From Camillea tinctor (taxonomy: Eukaryota > Ascomycota > Sordariomycetes > Xylariales > Xylariaceae), in NCBI GenBank assembly GCA_022578605.1, contig MU394056.1, positions 744,001 through 808,000 of the forward strand: 64,000 nt of DNA. Direction: 5' to 3'. Each line of letters starts with the position of its first letter. Positions within the stretch are counted from its first letter, which is position 1. The translations under genes were made by a program, and so were the position numbers. Shown here in pieces: positions 46,893 through 58,945 of the stretch. The notes beneath the pieces were generated by a model. The model was not told the DNA's origin. It searched no databases and worked only from the letters and a program-made list of their open reading frames with translations.

Positions 46893-48055
46893 GGTGACTA
46901 TGGGGAGGGATTGTATCAATTGTTCTGTTCCGCGCAGTTCAATCGAAGGCCCGGAAGGCCGGGTTACTAAGAGCTGACAATGTCGTTCGACCGATCGGAT
47001 GGAAGGTATTATTTTAAGTCAACGCTAGGTGATTATAATGAATGCTTGAAGCTCGCTTTTGAGGATTTGTAGGGTGGTAGCGAGCACGGTTGTAAATCGG
47101 GTTATCAGGTCGTTGTAGTTGTAGTAAAGAATCGTGATATGACGGGAACTGTGGTTGTTAGGTATAAAGTAAGTAGGTACTAGCTAGGTAGGTTAAGTAA
47201 GTAGTAAGGTATTTGGATGTAACGGTAAAACTGTCCCTTCAAGATCACCTGAATACGACTGGATTTTTAATTAATGACCTTACTAGTTACCTAAGGTGAC
47301 CTAAGGTAACTTGACCTGCAGTTGCTGTATGCAGGTTGAGAGAATTGGAAGTCGGAAACTGCGCAAAGCTGCGCCACACTGCATCTCGTGTGCCCGGTAC
47401 AGGCGGCTGAAACGCGCGTAGGGAGCAGGGATCTTGCCGCGATACACCCAAAACCAAAACCACCATCGTTTGTTTCCTGGGTAGCTACGTAACTTTGTAC
47501 TCCGTAACCCACATCGGACTTTCTTGCGTTGATCTCTCTAGTGTAGGTCCAGGCCAGGTACGCTACCAATCTACTTAACTGCTAGGTTAGGTAGAAATCC
47601 TATAGTAGTGTAAGTACCTACCTAGTTCAACGGTTAGACTGGACTAGGCATGGTATAGCTAAATTTGTATATGCGCATATGCATTTACATGGGTTAACAC
47701 AGCGATAATCTGCCACTATTACATAGGTGTCATATATATGCATTTATGCATACCCCCATTAGGTTTTCAGCAATATTTACATAGGTATATTTCCTTACGA
47801 ATTTCTTCATTGAAGACTTCCACTTCCAACAACATCGAGAAACATTGCATGACATCTTATTGAATAATATCCAGGTTCATCAGTGAAGTAAAGATACCTT
47901 ACTTCGCCGAAATGTTTAACGATTAATTTATACCTACATTGGACTGGTTGATCTAAAATTGTTGCTTCATCTCTGGTATATCGAAATTTTTCTCTGGTTG
48001 CATCTCCAAGGGGACATCAACTTTGGTGCATATAAGCCAGCTGGCCCAGCATCCA
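46893..48055. other. Divergent promoter region, kinase / TRM82
   Basis: No gene. It contains TAGGTAGGTTAAGTAAGTAG at 47187-47206, two GACCTAAGGT-like repeats near 47289-47310, and TACCTACCTAGTTC near 47618. Probably shared promoter DNA for the two flanking genes. Confidence 0.5.
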
Positions 48056-49891
48056 ATGGCTCTCCCATATCAATGCCTCACTGCGCTGGGGAAGGGTGGC
48101 ATATTATGTGCTGCGCGGGGGACCAGCATCTATACGTTTGACCTTGCCTCAGACTCTCGGCTCCTCTCGACGTGGAACCACCCCTCGACGAGGCAGTTTG
48201 AGAATGGCAAGGCACAAGTGGCTGCACAAGAAAATGAGCAGCCAAAGGAATCTGAGAGCGATCAACCGCCGGCTAAGAAGCGTAGACTAGGTTCAGAGGA
48301 TAAGTCTAAATCTGAAGAAACTAGCCAGCACGACGCCGGATCACCGGCCAGCGGCCACAAGAAACAGAAGCCCAAACCTGCCCCTCCTAGACAGGAAATT
48401 CCCTTCATCATCCTCCTTATAGCGACCGAAGATGGGAGCTACGTCATAGCGGTGACGGGGGACAAGGTGGTCTGGGTGTTTGAACACAGTGGCCAGGGCA
48501 TGTTGAAAGAATCAAGCCAAAGGTAACCCATACCCCCTGGCATATCTTACTTTTTTCTTCTTCTAACTAGTGTCGAGCATATTTATTATCTACGGCTTCT
48601 CGCACCACTAACTTATGACTTAGATCCATGCCCAAGCGGCCGAGCTCTATCTCTCTCACAGACGATGAGAAGACCATTCTCTGCGCGGACAAATTCGGCG
48701 ATGTCTACGCTCTGCCCGTGGTACCGCCTCCCCCCAGCGCCACCGACGTGCTACCATCAGTAGCGCCCGCAACCGCCCCGCCGCGTGCCGCCCCCAAGGG
48801 CGCCAACACGCTCACAGTGCACTCGCAGCGGAACCTGCGCGCCCTCGAGGAGCAGCGCAAAGTGCGCGAGCAGCGCGAGAAGAAGGCCAAGCCCGGGACC
48901 GCGCACCCGGACGCATCTTCTTCCGCAACGCCGGAACACCAGCACGAACTGCTCCTAGGCCACGTATCGATGCTCACGGCCGTGGCGGCCGCCACCCTCG
49001 AGGGCAAGCCGTACATCCTGACCGCGGACCGCGACGAGCACATCCGCGTGTCGCGGGGGATCCCGCAGGCCCACGTCGTCGAGACGTACTGCCTGGGCCA
49101 CGAGGCCTTCCTCAGCGCGCTCTGCATTCCGCGTCCCGGGAGCCCCCACCTGGTCTCGGGCGGTGGTGACCCGGCACTATTCCTCTGGGAGTGGCACACC
49201 GGCCGGCTGCTCGGCACGGCGGACCTCCTGGGCCCCGTGCAGGAGGCATCATCATCACCCGGTGCAGCTAAGGTCGCTCTCTCGCGGCTGTGCTCCTATG
49301 ACACCGAGGACGGAACTTACGTTGTAGCAATTTGTGAACGGTCAGACCTACCTCTGCCTCCTTTTCCTCCCTATCCCCCGCCTCCCCCCTTGCCCCCTAG
49401 TAGATAGACGTCAGCTAACACCACCGCACAGCGTACCCGCCATGTTCATCTACCAGCTCCACGCGAGCCCCACCGCCAATCTGACACATGTCCAGACCCT
49501 CCGCCTAGCCGGCAACCCCCTCGACATTGCCGTGATACGGTACCCCGTCCCGAGGCTAATCGTTTCCATCGACGACGTCGAGTCCATCCGAGCATTCGCA
49601 CTAGACAACGGGACCTGTACAGCCCAAGGATCCATCCAAAGCAGTGTACCCTTGGCCTCGACCTCCCTGGAGCTCCCGCGCCCGGAGCTAGACAAGCTTC
49701 TCTACACGGTGGAGAACCTGCGCAAGACCAGTTTCGAAGATAGGGCTGAGGAGGGGGAGGGGGAGGACGACGAGGACGAGGGAGAAGGGTTGAAAGCTGG
49801 CGGTAGCGGCGGTGGTGATGGTGGTGAAGAGGGAGGCCAGTCAGTTGGGGATAGGGATGTTAATAGTGCGCCGATTCCGAACCCGGCTTAG
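48056..49891 (+). CDS. TRM82: tRNA (guanine-N7)-methyltransferase non-catalytic subunit Trm82 (WDR4)
   Basis: Three exons (48056-48522, 48624-49340, 49432-49891) give 547 aa. The start MALPYQCLTALGKGGILCAARGTSIYTFDL matches the first WD blade of the family. A disordered, KKRRL-containing insertion follows (about residues 60-115), then VIAVTGDKVVWVFEHS and ISLTDDEKTILCADKFGDVYALP. The core WD segments are LGHVSMLTAVAAAT, YILTADRDEHIRVSRGIPQAH and CLGHEAFLSALCIPR, with HLVSGGGDPALFLWEWHTG. Exon 3 closes with PAMFIYQLHAS and an acidic Gly/Glu tail. Trm82 stabilises Trm8, which makes m7G46 in tRNA. The donor of intron 2 (GTCAGA) is weak but the join restores CER|VPAMF. Upstream frame has no ATG, hence this start. 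Confidence 0.92.
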
Positions 49892-50816
49892 GAATGAATA
49901 ATATCGGATGCATTGTCGTATGCATGTTCCCTACGGTTCAAATATAAATATCTGCCCTGATTAGATAATATAGATATAAAGAAATCAAGGCCCACGTGAG
50001 CCGTCAGGTTCCTATAACTCGAAATTCTTCGCTGAAGATGTGAAACTGATCTTATATCTAAATATCCCCAGGACGACTATGGGTAGTTAATAGGATAGAC
50101 TGGCTTCTTTCATTTCCAGCAGTGAACAACTTCGACGATCTCGGAAGAGGTGCAATTACTTGATGGTCTCTTTCCTAACGCGGCTGCTACGTAGAAAACT
50201 CATTATTCGTTTGTTGGCAGCCGTAATAGAGGTAGGTGGACTGAAAGCGTGGTATTCCCTAAAACAAGATAAACCTAGACTAGATACTACTACAGATCAC
50301 ATCACGTCGCATAACAGGTAGGCTCTCACCCGAGATATATAGAAAACGAGGAAGAGAGACCCACCCAAGCTCGGGAAAAGCAAAACAGTATCAATTGCAA
50401 ACGCATATCTGCCCCATTGGCCCTCTATGTCCGTCTAAACGCCAGCTTGCAGAAGTACCATTGGAGTAGGTAAAAAAAAACAACGGAACGTGTATGATAA
50501 AGACGTCATGTCAGAGAGCTACAAGCAGAATGTCCTTTTCCCCCGCCTCTTCGTGTATTAGATAGAGAGGCAGGTAGCAGACTGTCCGAATCCAGTCCGT
50601 CGCCAGCCCATTTCCCTCTTCGGTCGTGAATCCTAATATGCAGGTCTTGATCACAACCCAACATCCGATTTTTCTTCACCTCCCCTATTTAAACGTCATA
50701 CCGTTAATGCTTTGCGTCCCGCCGCCATCCGGCCGAACACTTTCATATCGTATCTAATACTATACGAACCGAGAAAACGTTGTGGGTAACTTAAAGTCTA
50801 AAAAAGAGTTGTCGAT
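49892..50816. other. 3' intergenic region between TRM82 and YDJ1
   Basis: Lies between convergent genes. No gene, RNA or repeat is recognised; an A run is seen near 50473. Confidence 0.5.
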
Positions 50817-52281
50817 TTACTGGGATGCACACTGGACGCGTTCAGCGTGAGGATGTTCGTCATCCTCATCATCTACGCCTGCAGCACCACCAAATGCTCT
50901 GGCTGAGCCTTGCGAATCCACGTCCTCAAGGTCAGCAGTGTCTGTCATAGCATCGGCTGGAGGAATGGCCTCGAGGGAGGGTGCGGGAAGAATCTTCCGC
51001 AGTGACTCGAAAGCCTCAGGATTATCGGTCCAACCACGTTCTGGGAACTTGACGGAAAACTGGATGTACATGTTGCCGTAGTCGTGGTGTCGAGGTGAAG
51101 GCATACCCTGGCCACGCAGCATCTTCACGGCATCTACAGGTCAAGAATTAGTGATGTGCAACAAGTAAAACAGGGTGATAAATCGACAAGAGACATACCA
51201 GGGGCAATAGCTTCACCGGGCTGAACCTCGACACTCAACCATCTGTCGTCAAGGTGCTCGATATAAATGGTACCGCCAGCCAAGGCCGTGACAAGCTCGA
51301 TTTCGCAGCGGTAAAGCAAGTCATCATCCTTGCGGGTGAATCTTGCATGTGGCTTCTGCTCGATCTCGAAGACCACATCACCAGCCTGTACGCCCGGAGC
51401 TTGGTCGCCTTCGCCTCTAAATTCCACCTTGGTACCGCTTCTAACACCGCGGTCAACATGGACATGGAGCACTTTCCGGTCCACAACGGTCTTCTTTCCG
51501 CTGCAAGCCTTGCAACGATCCTTCTCCTTAATGATCTCACCCTCGCCGTTGCAGTCGGGACAGACAGTCTGGAATCGCTGGATCATGGGGCCCATCTGGC
51601 GCATCATAGTCTTCATACCGTGACCATCACAGCCGGGGCAGCGTCGAACTGCACCCTCCTTGCCACCTCGTCCCTCACACTTGGAGCAGATGACGGACCG
51701 TTGCAGGGCTAGCTTCGATACTTTACCACGGTAAACATCCTCAAGGGATACCTTGTGCGTGTGGTGAATGGTGCGGGCCTTAGGTGGACCACGGGGTTGT
51801 CCACCCATGCCGCCAAACATGCCACCTAGACCACCGCCAAATGAGCCGGAGCCGAAGAATTGGGCAAACAGGTCTTCAGCAGCCATGCCACCACCACCAG
51901 CACCACCCTCTAGACCAGCCTCGCCGTATTGGTCATAAATAGTACGCTTTTGGGAGTCGGACAGAATTTCGTAGGCGTGCGAGATCTCCTTGAACTTTTC
52001 CTCGGCAGCGGGGTTGTGGGCATTCTTATCTATAGCAAGGGTGTTAGCAGGATGGACGCCCAAGGTGCACCGGTTGCGTGTGCGGACTCGACTTGGGAGA
52101 AACTAACCAGGGTGGTACTTCAAGGCATTCATTTTGTAGGCCTTCTTGAGCTCCTGGTCTGTGGCGGTTGGCGAAACCTAAGGCGGAAATAGGTAAGCCA
52201 TTTGCATTTTCTTCATGTGAGGATGGATAGATGGGGTTAACCTACGCCAAGGACATCGTAGAGCTTGGTTTCCTTGGCCAT
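50817..52281 (-). CDS. YDJ1: Class I J-domain co-chaperone Ydj1/Mas5
   Basis: Four exons (52246-52281, 52108-52177, 51199-52029, 50817-51133) give 417 aa. The J domain starts [12 protein letters not shown] and has HPD at 34-36, with the Asp codon split by intron 2. A Gly/Phe-rich linker follows ([16 protein letters not shown]). Four zinc-finger repeats come next: [25 protein letters not shown] and CKACSGKK. Then come the substrate-binding domains and an acidic stretch, and the chain ends CASQ, a CaaX box for farnesylation as in yeast Ydj1. It stimulates Hsp70 ATPase, delivers unfolded clients and aids import into ER and mitochondria; it sits on the cytosolic membrane face after farnesylation. 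Every splice join is in frame and the family length matches. Confidence 0.97.
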
Positions 52282-53974
52282 TTCGTCGAGATATCAGGCA
52301 AGGCTGGAAAAGGAGAGGAGAGTGTCAAAGGATAGAAGAGAAGGCCGGAACAGTTAGGGGCCAGTTGGTTTATAGCAGCAGGGCCTAGAGAAAAGAATAG
52401 ATAATCAGTAACCCGGGTGATGATTCTGTAGAAGTTTCAAAGTTGGATGCGCGAGAGAAGGAATATGTAAGTGAAGTGAGTTGAAGGTGGAGGAAAGGTG
52501 AGATGTGATTATGATTACAGTAATGGTAAACGATAGAAGGGAAAAGATGATCGGAGCCCCACGGATGCGCGAATCAGTTAGTCAAATCAGTTTTTTTTAA
52601 TTTGCCTGTCTGCCTGCCTTGTGCCTTGTTATGTCCTGTCTGCCTGCCTTACAAGCGCTGGCTGGCTGAGCCTAATAGACTTTTTTTTTTTGTTGGCTGG
52701 TTGATAGGCTAGAGTGTAGTTGTAAAAGTAGGAGCAGAGATTGGTGTAGGTGTAGGTGTAGGTGTAAAGTAGAGGGACGGGATAGAATGGGATAGGGTGA
52801 ATGTGTGAATGGGTGAATATTCCAAAACCTACCAATAACCAATCAATTCTTCTCTAAAATGAATTATGGTATCGGAATGATGGGGAAAATATAGAAAGCG
52901 CGGTATTATCGGCGCAAATGTAAAAGGGAAGAAAAAAAAGAGAAAGAGAAAAAAAGTAGAAGGGAACAGTGATCGTGGTAATGATGATGATGGTGGTTGT
53001 GTCGTGGTAGATAGGTAAAGTGATGATACCTAGTGATAGTTGGAACCAGGGTACCAGAAGGAGGGGTTAAAGAGAATTTCTAAGAAATAGAAATATGCAA
53101 CTCTCTTACAAGATTCCAGAAGAATCTTGGTCTATCTATGGTGTGTATGGTTACCGGAATGGTAGTGAGGGAAATCAGAGAGAAATTGAGAGAGAGAGAA
53201 GAAAACAACCCACTCCTCTGTTAATGACAAAGTTAAACTTGTAAGTACCAACCTCATTCACTTTTTACCTTTTTACCTACCAACTTTGCGTCAAGTACTA
53301 CTTACCAGGAGGCTGAGATTTTTTTTTTAGATACGCCACCGCTCCCTCATCGAATCTGATAGAATCGTGGCTTTAAATTTAAGTACCTGCAGGTCCCTGC
53401 GTGGCTTGGCGCTGGAATTTACCACCTTTTACGTGAGCAAAGCACCCGCTGATCAGCCTCACTCTACCTATCGATACTTTATGTTTCTTCGGCAGCTACT
53501 GCAATGGAATTGTCCTATGCGCCAAGCCAACAAACCTGACAGGGTTCTTGCATCTGGGGAGTCCTGATTCGTGTTAGTCTGACCTGGGGCAGAATTTGCA
53601 TGAGTCGGTACGGAATATCTGTACCACCGGTTGATCGCATTACCTCTCAGTGCTGACACTGCACTAGAAAGGTCAATGGTTTAGTAACCTAGCCGACTTC
53701 TAAGCTAGGCGACAGTACCTAACTAGATCCTCTTTTCTTCTTTTTCCACTTCCCGTCTCTAGTATAGTGTAGAATTCCCGTCAAGCTTTTTTTTTTCCTT
53801 TTAATCTTTAGTCGATATTTCTTGGTTAGTGGCTATACCGGACCTCATGAGGGTCTGTGCTTTATCGAAACTTTTTTGGGGTGACACTTTCTGCATTCGC
53901 CGAAGCTTTCTCGCTCAAAATCTGCATTCAGATGAAGTAACTCTTCCGTCACCGTAAGGCTAGCTAGAATCCGC

Positions 53975-54000
53975 TACCTAGGTACCTAGGTACCTAGGTA
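53975..54000. repeat. Triple TACCTAGGTA palindrome
   Basis: Three overlapping copies of TACCTAGGTA make a perfectly self-complementary 26-mer (period 8). Single or partial copies of the same word recur across intergenic DNA in this window. Confidence 0.9.
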
Positions 54001-54071
54001 CGTAGCTAATAGCCCTTGGAGTAGTTTAACTTATCTATGTTACCCAACTAGCAGCTTAAATAGGTAAGTAC

Positions 54072-54176
54072 TGATATGGGATAATGTGGATATGGTATAT
54101 TTGGTTGTTGTAGGAGAGATGGTTGAAAGCTAGGTTACTGGTACTGCAGCACTAACATTTATAGTGCACCCCACCA
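54072..54176. repeat. 5' LTR-like repeat
   Basis: Left copy of the direct terminal repeat of the TRIM-like element; starts TGATATGGG, ends CCCCACCA, preceded by GTAC. Confidence 0.8.
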
Positions 54177-54684
54177 CTCGGCCATTCACCCAACTATCGT
54201 GACAGAGCTCACGATACGTCGCTGACCATCAAGATATCCATCTCGGGGTGTTCATCATTATACCACTGATTCCTTGTCTTCCACGAACAAATGCCACATG
54301 CATGCCTTTCAATCAATACAGGTCCTGTGTATCCCATGCTTGTCCCATACCATCCATCCGTATTCCATTCAACTCGTCCCAAGGTCTCTATCGGCAGCGA
54401 TCAATCCATATCGGCCACTATTTCATTATAGTACCTCGGCATATGCTCTCAGGGGCGATAGTCTAGTTGGCGTTGATTTTGTACGCGTGGTATCGTGCAT
54501 TGTGTACTGCTGACTTGTGATTTTTTTGGTAGGCGATGGTTCAATGATTTCCAGTGTATTTCGTGGTTTTTTTTGGTTATGTCGGCGTGGTTTGCAATAA
54601 TGAATTCGATGTCATCTCATTGCCATGTTCAATGGGAGGAGGGAGGGCTTTTTTCCCCTGGTTGTCCCACTCTCATCACCAAAA

Positions 54685-54788
54685 TGATATGGGATAATGT
54701 GGATATGGTATATTTGGTTGTTGTAAGAGTGATGGTGAAAGCTAGGTTACTGGTACTGCAGCACTAACATTTATAGCACACCCTACCA
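54685..54788. repeat. 3' LTR-like repeat
   Basis: Right copy of the direct terminal repeat; starts TGATATGGG, ends CCCTACCA, followed by GTAC. Confidence 0.8.
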
Positions 54789-57700
54789 GTACCTAGGTAG
54801 GTATCACGGGAAATCGATATGAATAACTTAGAAAAACAATCTTCTTTCTGGTCGTAGGCCACTTCGACCCCTTTTATAACCCAATCCATTTCATTTAGCT
54901 ATTACTCTAAAAGTCATCTACCAGAACAGCAGTCGTATGTAACCCACCTGCCTTAGTGGGTCTGCACGGACCTACGGCTATGATGTCAAGCTGACTGGAG
55001 ATATCAATGTAGCGTAGAATTATATGTTCTCGATATTTTCACATGTAAGTACACTTGGTGATAAAAATAGTGACATATCCTACTTCTCCATGCAGGTAAG
55101 GTACCTACATAGTAGATTAGTTACGCGATAAACTTCAAGCATTTATAAAATAAGACAGATGATTAAAATTAAACAATACACTGAGCGAGTGCGACTATGA
55201 GAAGGCAATGAATTGGAATCACATGTGGGATGGGACCATCCTCATTCTTCCTCTAGTTATCATCGTCTAGGCCTGACTCACATGTTTTGTTGCCAATATA
55301 GATCATGTAGGTGAATACCTATGTCTAGTATTAGAACTCTTGGCTGAAGTAAAACCTAGCCATATCAAATGCGAGCATAAGATATCTACAGGAACGCAAA
55401 TGCCGTTTGGATAAGTTCATACCTATACATCATTCTCATGTCATGCTTCAGAACTTCCTGAGGGCACAAATTGAGTTCATTTGAGGCTCTTATGGTAAGC
55501 AGGGCACTTATATGGAGATAAGGGGAGCACGGAAAGGCGAGAAACTATATTGTAACGATATGGATTCCAAGGACAGTGCGTATAGTGCTAAACATTCTGG
55601 CAATTGCTAGTTTTTCCGTCCTGAGCCACAGCACGAAGTTTATCGCAACTTTGATAGATCAACTCGTTCTATTCTGTGCCTATTTGAAATCACCTAGCGT
55701 GTTAGTTTAGTATTAAAAAAGTCGCTTATTGTGTTTAATGGTGAATATTTGTTTTCTGTGTTAGTCGCTCGTAGGTCTTCTAAAACGAAGTCATTCAAAA
55801 TGGTTATGAGGCCTTGGCGGCAATGTTACCCAGATAATGTTCTGGGTTAAGACCCTGTATATTTTGAATTTCTTAAAAAAATTCGACAGCCGTGAATACG
55901 TTCATTCTATCATCCATCTAGTACTGTTACAGCAAATTGTAACCCGTATTACGAAGAACTGACATCTGTTTCTGTGGACAGCTTGTTTTAGTGGTATGGC
56001 TAGATAAGTAATGAGTTGTAAGTATTCGAGTGCCGGTATTCGACATTGATGGGCCGCGTCTCAACGTAGAGTTAACTCGATCAACTAACAACCTTGGAAC
56101 ATAAAGAATTGATTGTGGATCTGCTCATAGGTAGTGTCAATAGCTTCATTCGAAATGCCTTTTTGTTTCTATTTCGATCAGGCGGTAATATTAGAAACAA
56201 TGATTCCAAGTAATACAGGTGAAGGTTCTGACAGGAGCCGGGACTCAGCTGGGATTTTATGGTTCGCGATCAGTCGATCTATATGTAGTGTAGTGTAGAT
56301 TGACCCCATCGAACAGCTAGACCCTTGAGTCCGATTATACATAACGTAAACTTACACAATTGTAGGTCGACTGTTGAGGGTTTACACTGCACTAACGGAT
56401 ATAACAGGGATATGGAATCTTTTTTTGACAGATCCCGTGACTAGGGTGATAGGTTCGTAGCCGATGAACCAATAATATGTCAACTCGATCTTATGTCAGC
56501 ACCCGACCCTGGCTGAGGTAATTGCTCCTGTTGCTCCTCAGGGCTTAGTGCTGGACTTGACTTATACACTATTACTTCTGTTACTTCAAGTTGGGAAGCA
56601 AGATGGACTTAAGGGGACTCACGGGATCTGTACCTACACCAACCAACCCTCAGCGCTGGGAACAGAAATGATTGGTGAATATTAGCCAGTTTTACGACGA
56701 CCCTCTTCCATGACCATTGACGATGGAGTCCGACTGTTTTGTTAACTAACCCGCACGTGTACAGCGTTCAGTGGATCCTTCAATCTCCGATTTTCCTTCT
56801 CACCGCACCCCATCTAGACGGACCCTACACCATTTAAGTCATGTCTGATTACAAACTACCTACACAATGGGATAGCCGTGCTAAAGCCCTCAAGTAGTAA
56901 CTAGTGTAGTCGGGCAGCGCTATGTAACCTATGCTATCTCATAAAATCGAGAAAGGGTGTACTTCTGTCAGCTCCGCCAGACCCCTTTCATTTTTCCCTG
57001 ATGCCCACCTACCTACCTCTCATCTGTTAGCAAGGTATGCTAAGTTCCTCACTTAACATGGGATGTGGAAGCCCCAAGTGCCCCCAGATACTATACTGCC
57101 GGGGCCACGATGGGGTCTCCTTGGCTTATGTTCTTATGTGTATGGCTTATCTACACCTACGGTAGAACTTCAGCCTCAAGCCTCATGGGCCTTATAGGGC
57201 TCTAAAGATTAGTTATATGTTCCCTAGAACAGACATCGAGGAGTAACCCTGCAATGGAGAGACTGCTTCCTGTTCATGCTTATATGACCGCCATCTTACC
57301 GGTGCTGACGCCAGCGGGTTTGAGCGAATCCCCAGCTTTAAGGCGGCATATCACTTCTCCCAAGTTCGTACCTTAATGATTAATGATATCACTATGCAAG
57401 CACAAGGATGACACCTATGATACCCCTGTCCTATATGCAATGACAAACAATTCTATTTTCTACTTTCCAGATCCCCTGTGAGTATTAATCAAGTGGGGAG
57501 TCTGACTCGTTCAATCTTTGCCAATCGGGTTGCGTTCTACGTTGAGGTAAAAACCTGGATGAGATCGGCAATTTTGAACCAAACCACAGGTGGAAAGTGT
57601 CTCGACCTTTGGGATCTCAGCTGAGAGCTCTAACTGGGACGATTTCGCCCTCACTCAATTATATCCGTTCCATTTTTAAAAAAGACTATTATTCACAAGA

Positions 57701-58002
57701 GCCCACTGGGATCCTAAAAAATAGATCGCCTAACATGGTAAGCTTGGACCTTGCATACATACTATTTAGTATCAGCTTCAAGATATCCATAAGGTATAGG
57801 GCTATTTGTATATCTTGAAGCTCATCAGCTACGACATCTTCCACCGTACTTATACCATCTTAGTTCCCCCTCAGCATACATCCTGAACGATATAAGCTAG
57901 TCTTGTGCAACAGACATTCCCTTCGATATACAACCCGCATATTTGCCGTAGGGCTGCATATGACCGCTATCACGAATTAGATCAGTCAACGCCCAAACTC
58001 AA

Positions 58003-58945
58003 ATGGATCGATCAAGCAATGATACATCAGCCACTAATAGCGGTCGAACCCGCGCACCAAAGAGCCGGAACAGTGATATACGCAAAGAACAGAATAGAGT
58101 AGCGTCTCGTGCCTATCGTAGGTTGCTTAGCTTGTTTATATCGCATTGGTTACCGGGACTTGCTGACGCCAGCTACAGGAGAGAAACGCAAGAAGAAGTT
58201 AGCTCTACTAGATGAACTTCTAAAATCTGATTCCCACACTGACTCTATGAGTTCAGTCTCAGATGAGACCGATGGCAATCACACTTCGTTTTCTATAGCT
58301 CATAGCAGACATGCCTCGAACAGTCCGGCTCCGGTTGTTCCACCCACGCACCCTTCAACAGCTCATTGGGCCGCCACAACCCAGGCAATGACTTCTAATG
58401 CTCCAAGCTACGGCCAGGAAACGTATGCTGATTACTGGATGAACAATTTTGATCGTTCACAAGACATGTTCATTCCTGGCACTGACTACTTGCAGTCATT
58501 CATCCCTACCGATGTAGCCAGCAATAACCTAGAGACTTCTTCTCAGTATGTCTCGGGAATCCCATCGATAGCACCTGTCTCATCAGCGCCGTCGGTTCTT
58601 CTTGACCCGGCGCTCTCCGAAAGCCACCTTACTACTTGTCATACATACTCTACGCAAAATGGAAATATCCACAATTCGCCCTACATATCATCGTATGACG
58701 ACAGAGAGATATCCGGTCTTGAAAGTAACATGATTCATGCGCTTGAGAGTATGGCAAAATTGAGTTACGCACAACAACAACATGTCATCGAGTTGGTACA
58801 GAAGAGAAGGAGTCTCTCATATTCCACTACTAGTGACCAGAGCCTCGATTACAACAAGTACACGGACTACCAAATTGCAATGCCCTCGGCAGATAGGGAT
58901 AAACATGGCAGGGCGACAAGACAACCTAAGCATTCTAGAACTTGA
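58003..58945 (+). CDS. Small bZIP-type transcription factor with short zipper
   Basis: Two exons (58003-58117, 58179-58945) give 293 aa. The basic region, RKEQNRVASRAYR|EKRKKK, spans the intron and contains the N-x-x-A-S-x-x-Y-R signature typical of fungal AP-1-like bZIP proteins. Only about one and a half heptads follow (LALLDELLKSDS), so the leucine zipper is very short. The rest is Ser/Thr/Asn-rich and disordered, with DYWMNNFDRSQDMFIPG, and a C-terminal helix GLESNMIHALESMAKLSYAQQQHVIELV that looks conserved. A nuclear DNA-binding regulator is likely; its targets are unknown. The 61-nt intron has CTGAC and CTACAG. An earlier start by an upstream exon cannot be excluded. The gene is flanked by long gene-free DNA. 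Confidence 0.8.

Larger units (their letters stand above)
54072..54788. mobile_element. TRIM-like element: two ~105-bp LTR-like direct repeats
   Basis: Direct repeats at 54072-54176 (105 nt) and 54685-54788 (104 nt) differ by five substitutions (four of them transitions) and one indel. Each begins TGATATGGG and ends ACCA, so they have TG...CA termini. GTAC lies immediately before the first (54068-54071) and immediately after the second (54789-54792), as expected for a target-site duplication. The 508-bp interior has no coding capacity. This architecture matches terminal-repeat retrotransposons in miniature. A small hairpin (TATCGTGA/TCACGATA, 54195-54216) follows the first repeat. A tRNA-type primer site is not evident and the purine tract GGGAGGAGGGAGGG is some 35 nt from the second repeat, so the class is an inference. 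Confidence 0.7.
52282..58002. other. 5.7-kb gene-free stretch with repeat elements
   Basis: The first part (to about 53300) is likely YDJ1 promoter and leader, with GTAGGT tandems at 52744-52765, a T run near 52680 and CTGCCTGCCT repeats. Next come the triple TACCTAGGTA palindrome at 53975-54000 and the TRIM-like element at 54072-54788. From 54800 to 57600 the DNA is of middling AT content with stops in every frame and no family signal. The short frame at 57597-57818 is not called. Sequence just before 58003 may hold the bZIP promoter. Confidence 0.5.

Noticed and set aside
52744..52765. GTAGGT tandem that resembles a telomere repeat
   Set aside because: Fungal telomeres of this group are normally TTAGGG; this is a short simple repeat inside a gene-rich region.
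57597..57818. A 73-codon plus-strand frame before the bZIP gene
   Set aside because: No motif, poor start context and no good splice join to the bZIP exons.
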